A stretch of 64,000 nucleotides of DNA from Metridium senile. Taxonomy: Eukaryota; Cnidaria; Anthozoa; Actiniaria; Metridiidae. Position 1 is the stretch's first letter. Every line of letters starts with the position of its first letter. Below, one piece after another: positions 47,501 through 59,800 of the stretch. The stretch is taken from assembly GCA_949775045.1 (NCBI GenBank), contig OX459104.1:7295427-7359426 (forward strand), written 5' to 3'. Below the pieces are notes generated by a model. That model ran no database searches. It saw nothing but the letters and a program-made list of their open reading frames with translations, and was not told where the DNA came from. The translations under genes and the position numbers were made by a program.

Positions 47501-49393
47501 ATTCTCGAGTTTAAGAGATGCCCTCGTTTTATGATCTAAACACTAACATTCCTTAATTTCCTTTTTTGTCTTATTTCTAGTACAATTAACAATATATTAT
47601 TAACATTATTATATTTATTTATATGTATATATATTTCTTTTTGTTCTTTAATTATGTTACATTATCTTGTAATTGTAAATGTGTGTTTGAAATAAAAACA
47701 ATTAAAAAAAATAAAAAATAAAAACAAGTGGAATGTAATTCAGTATCAACAAAACACACATATACAAGGCCAATTTTAAAACTTGTATTCGTACTCAATC
47801 TCGTACTCGTTGTCAAATCTAAAGCTCCCTATTATAGAAATAAATCCCATATAGCCATCCCTACTTAACTCAAACCAATAATTCCTTTTTTGTGTGTAGT
47901 TGATAAGTTATTCATTGTTCACAATTCATTATTTATCAATTCATTTACTATTTCATTCAAAGCAGTTATTTAATTATAATAAGTCTCTGCCAAGAATCAT
48001 AACTAAATATTTGTTTATCTATTTCACAGACAAATAAAGTCACTTACACTTTCAAGACGACCAGAAATACAACGACAAATAAAGCGACCGTTGGAATCAC
48101 ACACAAGAACAAAGCATTGGTGTGATTTTGTGCTTTTGTCACCGCTATCACAGGATACTTATTTTCTGTGACATACACGGGGTGTATGTGCAGATGATCG
48201 TCTGTAAAAAAATGTTGAAGAAAGAAAGTTAATGGTATGTACATAACAGATTTAATTGATTCCTTGTTTATTGGATTTCAATTTTATTTTCAATTGTATT
48301 ATTTTCTTACTTATTATATAATATTTTTTATTAGTGCCAAAATCATCCTTTTTCGATTCTTAAACTATATTATTTTGTTGCAAATTCTTTTCTCACTGAT
48401 TCACTCCATTTTCCCATCCTTCCCTCTATTCTATCCTTTCATCAATTTCTCTTTCCAATCATCCTGCCTTTCTTTTTTCCTTCATTTGTTCCTAATTTCC
48501 ATCCCTCCATCCATCCGGCCAACCTCCCTCCCTCCCTCCCTCCTTCATTGCCTCACTACCTCCTTCCTCCATTCCTTCTCCTTCCCTCCATCCGGTCTAG
48601 CATCCCACCCAACCTTAATACTTTCTACTGTTTCGTCCTGTTTCCTCCCTCCATCCCTTCATTCACCCCTTCATTTATCCTTCTATCTATCCATATTTCC
48701 TTCCCCGCATTCTTTGGTCCTTTCTTCCTTCCCTTCTATTCTTCATTTTCATTTTATTATCTTCAATCTTCCTTCGTTTTTCTAAGCGAGTCATCTCACT
48801 CGGTCCATTCCTTCATTCCAATTATATTATCAAATCATTTTGTAATAATAATTATCGTACAAGTATTTGATAACGTCCATACCTTTGTCATTAAGTGAGG
48901 CCGTGTGCCTGAAGTTGAACCATCGTCGTGTAAACTTTGGAATGGATGGTTTTTTCCTTCTCTCGTATCTTGGAGGAACTTCTAGACGAACTTTGGAAAC
49001 AATTTGCTGTGTTGTCTTTCCCTCAATACCGCCTGGAAAGAAAAATGCCATAAGTAACGAGAATCTGTTCTTCTTGAGAAATAGAACTTCCAGCAGTGAA
49101 AACATTTATTTGCTAAGGTTTCTTACCTTTGTTATAGAAAGGCAGGTATTCGATCTTGAAAATGTCATACTGCGGAAAGTATGTTTTCACGAGGGAAATA
49201 CCTCCTCCCAAAAATCCTCCTGCTATAGAGGAGTATAAAATACCGAGCAAAAGCTCTGGAATCATTTCAAGTAAATAAATTTGTTGAATTTCGCTATAAG
49301 CAAAATTTGCGTGTCGTTCTGAAAACTTCGCGCAAAAAACTGAATCGTGACGTCAAATTTTATTGTGATGTCATCCATGATCATTAACGTCAT
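38556..49393 (-). CDS. Peptidase-like membrane protein, copy 2, with exon-1 frameshift
   Basis: Exons match copy 1 one for one: 49393-49127, 49032-48883, 48201-48048, 44421-44330, 43899-40062, 39517-39347 and 38742-38556. The 19-residue repeat is present 12 times (21 in copy 1) and the 38-residue unit eight times (ten in copy 1), so exon 5 is 768 bases shorter and still in frame. The Cys box, zinc-like cysteines and His box are unchanged. Exon 1 has four A where copy 1 has five (49302-49305 against 35413-35417), which breaks the frame from the ATG at 49393. A downstream in-frame ATG at 49265, just before the first hydrophobic segment, would give about 1576 residues. It is either a functional shorter form or an early pseudogene. 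The rest of the reading frame is intact, so loss of function is not shown. Confidence 0.78.
44468..46145. mobile_element. hAT-like non-autonomous element present only in duplication unit 2
   Basis: Starts CACAGGCAGCCCAACTA and ends with its exact complement TAGTTGGGCTGCCTGTG. It is flanked by TTTTCTC on the left and GTTTCTC on the right, while unit 1 has the single site 'gctggtttctcg' (about 31669). A 7-8 base duplication fits hAT-type insertion. The 1.68-kb interior has GC-rich subterminal inverted sequence and no transposase that I recognise. It lies in intron 3 of copy 2. Confidence 0.82.
47120..47722 (+). pseudogene. Retrotransposon 3' fragment with zf-RVT-like end, unit 2 only
   Basis: An open frame to 47532 encodes a C-terminus with C-x2-C-x8-H-x4-C ('CSFCLKDAETIDHIFVKC'), the zinc-binding end found after reverse transcriptase in L1/Tx1-type elements, followed by about 100 hydrophobic-rich residues. 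The A-rich tail ends at 47722. Unit 1 shows the empty site at about 33820. Short AACAA-like flanks may be the target duplication. It is strongly 5'-truncated and landed in the loop of an older MITE. Confidence 0.85.
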
Positions 49394-50867
49394 AATTTCT
49401 ATCGCGCTCTACTCGTAACGTGTTTGGGATAAAATATTTGGTTACTTTAACTTACTTTTAGTGAATATTTATTAATTTTCATTTTTCATTGTTCCTGATT
49501 TTACATTACTAGGTTCATTTGGAATTCTTATTATTGTTGACATTTTTAATTCGTTAAAGAACGTTCGGCCTTTCGTCGTGGATTCGTCGTTGTCGGAAAA
49601 CTGTATCAAATTCCAACAACCCAATAAGAAAAGACACAAATGCTTTTGATTCGTGTCACTCAAAACATTAACTGCGACGCAAACCAAATGTTTCTGATAT
49701 TTTAAAAAAAGCGCATTATTTGCGGGATTCCTGTTGCGCGCGCGTTAGTACCCAGTCCCTCACAGGTCTAGATAGCATGAAGCATATAGAGGTTTTTTTC
49801 CTACGCATGCGTTTGTTTTGGTGCTTAGGATCCTTTCACGATGAATGAAATAATTTTATGCTGGTATGTGTGCCGAGTTGTATGCAAAATATTAAACGTA
49901 GAGGTAGTGAGTGTGAGTGAGTCTCCCCGATTAGTAGGGCGCACTGCGTCCAACTAGAAGATTGAAATTTGTAATACCCCCGGGGTAACACCGTAAAAAA
50001 TGTTGACTTAACTAATGGCCCGAGCAAAAGGCTTCAACATTTGCTTCAACATCCGTTCGATTTTGTTGAATCGGCAATGTTGAAGCCGTTTGCCACCCCA
50101 TTTCAACATTGTTGAAACATTTTATCACCTTTTAACACGTCGTTCAACAACCATTCTACAGCGTTCAACAAAATTGAACCAATGTTGAAGCAAATATTGA
50201 AGAGATACTGAGCATAAATATGAAGCGGGAAAAGTGATGAACCAATTAAAAATAGACAGAAAATGTAGGAGGAGTTAAAGAACAATGGATTAATTGAAAG
50301 CGAATCGCTCATTCATGCCGAAAGGTTGCTGTGTACCTAAGGAATATATTCGTCGCATTTCTTTAGATTTACGGTTATTGTTTGTTCCAGTAAATTTTAC
50401 AAGGAGATATCTTCCCCTCCCCTCCCCTCCCTCAAAGGTCAAAAAGCTTGCATCCTATAAAGCCAGAGAGGGCGTTCTGTACCCCTCCCTTCCATTATAT
50501 TATCTACTCATTTACATAATCACACATAATGATTGTATACCGTTTCCATGGAACCGTATCGGCGGCCATCTTGGATCGAAGTTACAAAGTCGCTCTTTAT
50601 TGACTCGATATTTTCCACACAAAAAAATGACTTTCTAACCTTCAAAAGATGCACATTAAATACCCAAAGCAAAGGGCATTCTTCACGTGGGAAGAATTAG
50701 GGTAAATACTTATAAACTTAACTCGAAATTATAGTATTTTTGACGATATTTGTTGTGCCTATTCTACGTTCTCGTTCACATCGCTCTTCTCTATTTACGA
50801 AGCTATTCATTCGTACTTCTGTAATAACACTCTGTTTAATCTTATAAATGTTATTTTTCTTCTTTAG
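49394..50867. promoter_or_regulatory. Divergent upstream region between copy 2 and the plus-strand gene
   Basis: About 1.47 kb separate the two head-to-head coding starts. It includes a SINE-like fragment (about 49855-49960), R1 remnants and TTCAACAATGTTGAA-type palindromes (50030-50200), and the conserved 'ccgtatcggcggccatcttg' stretch near 50555. A bidirectional promoter is inferred from the arrangement; no core element can be assigned. Confidence 0.35.
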
Positions 50868-53800
50868 ATGTTTGGCAAGGGCACTTGGGGTAAGTGTACG
50901 CTCTTGGATACCTTCAAAACAACAAAAAAATAGTTTTTTAATCTATTTTAAGCTTATACATAGTATGTACACAAAACTGCTTCGATGTTCCATGGAAAAA
51001 TGACAGTGAAAAATGAGTTATATTCCGTGAAAAGAGCATTTAATGCACTTATTTACTGACGTTTAGGACATTAATTTGTCATCGCAGTAATTAGTAGAGT
51101 AAGAAACATCATTAATTAGTATTTTAATAAACAGTTACTGTATATTTTAATTCACTTAAAAAGTGTTTAGAATCAAGCTCGTTATTGATACAGTTAATGT
51201 TTCTAAAATTTTCAATGAAGGAAAAAAATCTACAAACTTTTCTTCAATTTTTTTCTCAAAAATATTTTATATGACATTTGTGACACAGCTTTCTAAAAAA
51301 TATATTTCAATTTGAGATATTTCTGATCAAAAAAATTGTTGGATTTAGAAAATATTAAAAAAAAATATGGAAAAAGCTAATATATGAAAAACCAATTAAG
51401 TGCTGTGGAAGCCAATTTAGTGTTGATGAAACTGCAGTTAATCAATAGATAAGCCAGTAAAGTATTAATCTTAATTAATGTAAGTATGTTAATTGCTCTT
51501 AATTATTCATGTAAACAGATTCATACTTGATGTGTTTAGTGCTGTGTTCATATTTTGTGTTTTTTCACTTGTTTCTTCATATCCCTATTTTTTTCTTTTT
51601 CCTCTTCTGTCACTTCTTCGCATTCTTTGTCTTAATTTGTATTCTTCTTCTCCAAAATAATAAACATGTGAGAGTTGTGTGTCATTGTAATAGTTATATG
51701 CTCCTAAAACATATTATTAATTAAACTATGTAACATAGAGGTATAGTGATTGAGTGTGAGTGCATGGGTTTCCTCAATTATTAGGGCACTTGTGTTGCAT
51801 GTTATTTCTTTTTCTTGGTTCTTGGGTGGCATGAGTAGCCTAGTGGTGAGAGTGCTGGCCTTTCACCACTGTAACCTGGGTTTGATTCCCGGCTCGGGTG
51901 ACAAGTGAATAGAGTTTGTTTAATGTGTTGTTCTCTCCTATGCCACAAGGGTTTTTCTCCGGGTTGTCCGGTTTTCCTCTTTCTGCAAAAATCAACATGC
52001 GAGCAGAGTTGTGTACGTGTTGTAAATATTGAATATAATGGTAGTGAGTGTGAACGAACCTTATGGAAGAGCCCAGAGTCGGGGAGTGATGGTTGTAAAT
52101 ATATGTTTTTTTTTAGGTTTTTTTTGTTCTTGTTCTTCTTGTAATTCTTTTTCTTCTATTTGATATTTTCCAGCTACAAACACATACTTAATTACATTAC
52201 ATCTAGGCAGGTTATTTAACATACAAAACAAGAACAATTACTTACAACACTAACTTATATTTATAACTAAACAAATGTAATATCCTTGTATTTCAAACAC
52301 TTATTTATATTTACAATTAAATTTACAATTATAATTGAATTATGGCATTATTTTGTCATTTTTCTAAATTGAATGATTGTGAATTTAATTGAAATTCTTG
52401 TTCTTCTTGTTTCCTTCTTCTTTTTTTTTATGAGTTTTTGTCAAATTCATATATTTATTTTTCTGTCTATTCATATGTAGTACCAGAAGAACCTATTCTA
52501 CAAGAATATCCCAGCTGAATACCACAAAGAAAAGATCCCTGGCCTTGACATCAAGGTTTGTTTTAGTAACAGCTACAATCTTAAACTAGTATGACACTTT
52601 TAATTACAAATGGAAACTAGCGAGTAAACTAGTACAGGCTCCGTGGGTGATAATCGATAGGTAATATAATGAAATTTGTAACACCGTAAAAAATAGAAAT
52701 AGAAACTAGCGAGTAAACTAGTATAGGCTGCGTCGGTGTTTGATATAAACGATAGGTAATATATAATGAAATTTGTAACACCGTAAAAAATAGAAATAGA
52801 AACTATATAAGCGAGTAAACTAGTATAAGCTGCGTCGGTGTTTGATATAAATGATAGGTAATATAATGAAATTTGTAACACCGTAAAAAATGTTGACTTA
52901 ACTTTACTGACGTTTCGAGCTTTAGCCCTTTGTTGGAGTAAAAGAGTTAGACTAAGACAGACACTGAAGCGGGAAAAGTGATGAACCAATCAAAAGGCGA
53001 TAGAAAGTGTCTTTTAATTACATGTCATGTACCCATTAATTGCAAATATCGATCTTCACTCTCCCCCTCCCCCTCCCCATCCCCCTAACCAATGTTGATT
53101 TGGATTGAAACAAGAGGCAAACTTGAAAAGTAACTGGTTAGATTTTAGTATTTTATCTCATAAATAATACCTTTATTTTTAGTACCATTACAATGTCACT
53201 GTGAAATGATAGCGCATTGATAGGGCAACTACATAAGCACCACAAAATGTCTCCCTCCTCAACATTACCAGGGGGGGGGGGGGGGGGGGGGTGAGTAGCA
53301 GAATTTCAGCAATGCTAAAATGATTTCATCTCAGTCATATGCCAATTTTTTTGTCAAGGATTGTTTTTGAAATAGATATATTTGTGTTATTTTGTGTAGA
53401 CGTTGATGGTGATAATGGACTTGAAGGTTTTACATGGCGATCTTCATCGTACTTACAATATGCATGATGCCTTGTACAATTCAAGAGTTATTGAAAAGTC
53501 ACTTGATATGCTCTCTTATAAATACCTTAGGTAAGTAAAATATTAATCTACTGTACTGTGACAACCATTATAATATCCATTACCATTAATACTGCAAAAA
53601 AAAACAACTAAATAATCTGATTGATTGGTGGGTTTAAGTTGGTTGCAGCCACCCCCTTCGCCACCCCTGGATCCGCCGCTAAGTTGGTTTGTTGTCTGGT
53701 AAATTTGGTTGTTGGGTTAGTTGTTTTGGTGGTTGTTTAGTTGATTGTTTGGTAGGTTGGAAGTTCTGACAATCAATTAATTTTTTAGTTTTCAAGAATT

Positions 53801-56800
53801 GCATGAAGTAAGAGTGGCATTCCAGTTATATGAACATGAAGATATGTTAGGTCTTGTCATTGATGAACATATTCTACTTAGAACACTCAAGGTAATTGAT
53901 AATAGCTACAGTTATATGCAAATGATTTCAAACAATGAATTCAAATCGAGACTTTCGGGCAAACCTATTGTTTTCGCCCGAAAGCCTTGACTTCAACCCA
54001 TTGTTCAAAATCATTTGCATATAACTGTAATTACTAATAACAGCTATTGATTTATGTATAACTATACGCACTTAGTGCTTTTACTCAGGCTACGTCATAA
54101 TTGTAATTGTGGTTTCCCTGTGGCATTAAGTCATGTGTAATCTCGACACTGGGTGTGTTTGGTTGGGGGATGGGGGGGGGGGGGGGGGGGGGGCTCCCTT
54201 AGAAAATGGATAGGGGTGCTCGACGGATGGTTTTGAAAATGACCATAAAAGTTATGCATAAATTAACTCAGATAGTGATTTCAGACCCTAAAATGTACGG
54301 CCACATTAAAACATTTTTTAATATGTATAATCTTAAGTTCGAAAACTGACTCTAAAAGTTACGGTGCCAGTTCAAGACCATAGAAGGTACACAAGGGTCT
54401 TGTTTTCGACCCTAAAAGGTCCGTGGAGCACCCCTATCCATTTTCTAAGGGAGTCCCTCCCCCGGGATCTCGACACAATGATAGACCCATAGAAAAGGTA
54501 AACCTAGACTCAGGCTTCCCTGTGGGGTAGCCTGAGTAATAAAATAGTCAATTAGGCTAATGTTTTTCTTTTCTTCAAGGCTTGTGGGAGATCAGTGTCA
54601 CCAATTAAACTAATGCAACATGTAAGTATGCTGGTTGATTATGATGATGATGACAGTGGTGGTGAAGTTGATGACTATGATGGTGATGCTGGTGATGACG
54701 ATGGTGGTGATGATGATTGTGGTGATGATGATGATAATCATGACGACAAAGATGATGATATAATGATAAAATGACGATGATAATGGCGATGGAGATGGTG
54801 ATGTTTGTTGTGCTGATGATGAAGTTGATGATGACAATGATCGTGCTGATGATGATGATGCATGATGGCGGTGGTGAAGTTGATGACTATGATGATGGTG
54901 ATGATATAACGGTGATAATGATGGAGATGATGATGATACATGATAGTGGTGATGATTATAATAGTGCAGATGGTGATGGTGGTTGTGCTGAGAGTGATGA
55001 TGATGATAATCACGACGATGAAGATGATGATTCAAATTGTGATGACAATGGCGGTGAAAAAATACTCTATGTTGCAGATAAAACACACTGAAACACATGC
55101 ACAAGACAGGCTGTTGCTTTATGAGTTCATGGAATTGCTCCTTCTGTAAGTAAAAAATAAATAAAAGAAATGTGTGTTTTACAGTGCTAATCGATAAACC
55201 GTTGGTACCGATAAATATTTCAGTAATTACCGTTTATTGTCCGTTGAACGATGTGAAATGACTCTCTAACTACACGAAGATTATCTGTCTACAAATCAGT
55301 CAAAGGTCTTGGAGTTAGAGAGCTATAGCTAGCTATTTCAGGTTGCTTAATTAACGATACATGATTTATGAAATATTACTGGATGCCCACAGTTTTTTGA
55401 TTCACACTGTAATTTCCTTCAAACTTGAAAAGCAACGATTGCTTTTTACAAATTGATGTGTAATTTTGTACATGTTTATTTGTAGATGTGAGCGAGAATC
55501 TGACGTTGTCCTTCAACCAACTCCACAAGCTTCTGGTATTGATCCACGAAATAGCCTTTATAAGGTTAGTTGCCTACCCTACCCCAGACTAAACCTAAGA
55601 ATTGTACCAGCAGAAAACGTAGCTTAGCAGGCTAAGACAACTAAAACATAATCCTATCCCAGACAAAATGTCAAAAAAGATACCCTATCCCAGACAAAAA
55701 CCTTACTCTACCCCTGACAAATTGTAAAAAATGATACCCTACCCCAGAACCTAAAAGCCGAAAAACTATACCCTATCAGGCTGCACATAAATGCTTCTGA
55801 TTGGCTTATACCAACCGGAAGTGCGCGCGCGAAATCACCTGGAAGTCAGTCAATCCATCATCAGTCAAACAAACCACCAGTAAAGGCCAACCAAAATCAT
55901 CCATTGAACTGTGTGTGAGATGCAGCAGGCCCCCACTAGCTATACGCTGTAAAATAGCCTGCTTTAACAAATATAAATACGGTGTAACCTCTATTAAGTG
56001 GTCAACCAATAAGTGGTCACCCTATATTAGGCGGCCACATTAAAAAGTCCCAAATCTATTCTTATACCCATTATCAGATACCTCTATTCAGCGGCCAACC
56101 TCTATTAGGCGGCCACAATAAAAAGTCCCAAATCTATTCTTATACCCATTCTATACCTCTATTCAGCCGCCAACCTCTATTAAGCGGTCACCCATTAAGC
56201 AGTCAACCTATATTAGGCGGCCTCAATAAAATGTCCCAAATCTCAGTATTCTTATACCTATTCTTTACCTCTATTAAGCGGTCACCCTCTATTAGGCGGC
56301 CACAATAAAAAGTCCCAAATCTTTTCTTATACCCATTCTATACCTCTATTCAGGTGCCAACCTCTATTAAGCGGCCACCCCCTATTATGCTGCCACAATA
56401 AAAAGTCTTAAATTTATTCTTATGCCTATTCTATACCTCTATTCAGCAGCCAACCTCTATTGACCGCTTAATAGAGGTACCACTGTATCTTATTTGTTAA
56501 TCAATTATATATCGATTTTCAGATATGCGACTTCAAATCTATTTTAGTACCTCAAGATGACAAGAAAATATATCTACTAGACAGAGCATATGAGGTATGT
56601 ACAATACTCTATAATGATACTCCAGTCAGTTTCGTGTTATCTAGCACCGTTGTTCTATTTGACAAAGGGCAAATTTGCACAGGGATAGCCTCAATACTCT
56701 AGTTCCATGTTATCTATCACCGCTGTACTATTTGACAAAAGGCGCATTTGCACAGGGATAGCCTCAATACTCCAGTTTCATGTTATCTAGCACCGCTGTA

Positions 56801-59800
56801 CTATTTGACAAAGGGCACATTTGCACAGGCTAAGCCTTGATTTGTTGTAAAAATAAGGACAAATCACAAGCAGAGCACGAAAACATGTTATCGCTTAACA
56901 CTGAATAGAAAACACATTTGAGTTTACTCAAAATTTAAGGCTATTCCTGTGCAAATGCGCCTTTTGTCAAATAGTACAGCGGTTGCTAGATAACATATGA
57001 AACTGGAGTATTGAGGCTATCCCTGTGCAAATGCACCTTTTGTCAAATAGTACAGCGGTGCTAGATAACATGAAACTGGAGTATTGAGGCTATCCCTGTG
57101 CAAATGCGCCTTTTGTCAAATAGTACAGCGGTGTATCGAGGCTATCCCTGTTTAAATGCGCATATTGAACACCGACGCAGCCTATACTAGTTTACTCGCT
57201 AGTTTCCATTCATGTTTTTAAATTGTTTCCAAAGCAAAGTCTGTCCAAACCCCATGTAGCCAGCAAGACTCCATCACAAGCATCATGGCGCGAAGAACAA
57301 CATTTTCTTGTTGATGTGCAGCCAAGAATCGAAATGGTTAGTAATGTAGTGGTATTAATGGTAATAATAATTAAATTCTTAGCGCACCACATCAATCTCA
57401 GTGCTCTTACAATTAATATGGACAAGGTTTGGCACATAAACCTTGTAGGGGACTTCGTGTACCATTTTTTGTTCGCCATTTATACCGCTATATATAGTGT
57501 GTAAAATAGAAATAAATAAAAAAATAAAAAAAAAGAATAATGTGATGAATATGATATAAACGATAGGTAACATAATGAAAGTTGTATACACCTATTTCAA
57601 TTAACGTTGTCCATCTGGAATGGTTGATCTGAGACCGATAGGAATTGTGGGAGCTCGTTAAACTGCAAATGCACTATTATAATCACGCTTGAATATTAAT
57701 GTTTACTTCTGAAATACTGTTATCTGTAATTCAGCACCATTCAAGTGTGATTATAGCAATGTATTTGAAATATAATGAACTCCCACAATTCCTATCGGTC
57801 TCAGATCAACCATTCCAGATGGACAACGTTAATTGAAATAGGTGTATAACACCGTAAAAAATGTTGACTTAACTTTACTGAGATGAGATGTAAATGATTA
57901 TAAAAACAATATGGAAAATAATGATGATGAGAATAGTAATCATAGCGGAAAATGGTATCCCCGTATAGTAATTAAGAAATTATTGTTTTCTTCAATAACC
58001 AGGTCAGCCGTCATAGACCAGCAACTATCGAACTCACAGATCATCTGAATCATTCTAACAAGAAGGTAGAACAAGGATTTCTGTATTCTTTGTACTATTG
58101 TGTATAGGAAATACATGTTTTATTTTAGTTCATCATCTGCATCACCACCATCGTGAGCAATGTCATTGTTATTGTCAACATCGTCATCATCATCACCACT
58201 ATCGTGATCATCATTATCATCACGTACCATCACCATCTTCGCTATCGTTATCATCATCAGTCGCATCACCACCATCGTCATCGTCATCGTTATCGTCAAC
58301 ATCATCATTATCATCATCATCACCATCTTCGCTATCGTTATCATCATCAGTCGCATCACCACCATCGTCATCGTCATCGTTATCGTCAACATCATCATTA
58401 TCATCACGTACCATCACCATCTTCGCTATCGTTATCATCAACAGTCGCATCACCACCATCGTCATCGTCATCGTTATCGTCAACATCATCATTATCATCA
58501 CGTACCATCACCATCTTCGCTATCGTTATCATCAACAGTCGCATCACCACCATCGTCATCGTTATCGTCAACATCATCATTATCATCACGTACCATCACC
58601 ATCTTCGCTATCGTTATCATCAACAGTCGCATCACCACCATCGTCATCGTTATCGTCAACATCATCATTATCATCATCATCACCATCTTCGCTATCGTTA
58701 TCATCAACAGTCGCATCACCACCATCGTCATCGTTATCGTCAACATCATCATTATCATCATCATCACCATCTTCGCTATCGTTATCATCAACAGTCGCAT
58801 CACCACCATCGTCATCGTCATCGTCAACATCATCATTATCATCATCATCACCATCTTCGCTATCGTTATCATCAACAGTCGCATCACCACCATCGTCATC
58901 GTCATCGTCAACATCATCATTATCATCATCATCACCATCTTCGCTATCGTTATCATCAACAGTCGCATCACCACCATCGTCATCGTTATCGTTAACATCA
59001 TCATTATCATCATCATCACCATCTTCGCTATCGTTATCATCATCAGTCGCATCACCACCATCGTCATCGTCATCGTCATCGTTATCGTTAACATCATCAT
59101 TATCATCATCTTCGCTATCGTTATCATCATCAGTCGCATCACCACCATCGTCATCGTCATCGTTATCGTTAACATCATCATTATCATCATCAATACCATG
59201 ATCGTGATCATCACAATCGTGATTATCGACATCGTCACCATCGTCAACTACAACAACATTGCCACCACCACCACCACCACCACCACCGCCATTTTCCTGA
59301 TCATTATTTAAACATATCATCTTCAGGTTTTAAACGCTCGCTGTGGTCGTACCGGTAAAGGTGGTGGTCGAGCGTTTGTTGATTTGAACGACGTCGTGAA
59401 AAAAGAGAGGAGGCATAGACGAGAATTAAAAGTATGTGATATACCTTCAATCCATTCATTCATTCATTCATCTTTTCATCCATCCATTCGTTCATTCATT
59501 GATCAATTGATTTACTAACTTATTTATTCAGTCATTCCAGCCATTCGCTCGTTCGTTCATTCATTCATTTTTTTCAAATTTTTACTCATTCATTCATATA
59601 TTTATTTTCTCATTCATCCAACTATTTATTCGTTCATTAATTCGTAAATTTATTCATTTATTTTTTCATCCATCCATTAATTTAGTTATCCATCCATCCA
59701 TTCCTTCATTCATCTATCCCTTCATTCAATCATTCAATCATAAATATATATTTGTTCTGACATTTGGTATTAATTAATTCATTTCAATTGTGTTTACAGA

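Larger units (their letters stand above)
38064..50889. repeat. Segmental tandem duplication, unit 2
   Basis: Direct repeat of 24523-37810. It keeps the complete junction with the downstream plus-strand gene, so this is the unit adjoining the original neighbour. It carries its own insertions (44468-46145 and 47120-47722), a shorter AAT tract and shorter coding repeat arrays. Confidence 0.93.

Noticed and set aside
51824..51900. Functional tRNA gene
   Set aside because: A and B boxes are present, but there is no closing acceptor stem and SINE body sequence follows.
58098..59320. Ser-rich, His-rich and Asp-rich frames on both strands
   Set aside because: All six frames of an ATC/GAT minisatellite are open, and the region is an intron between two well-supported exons.
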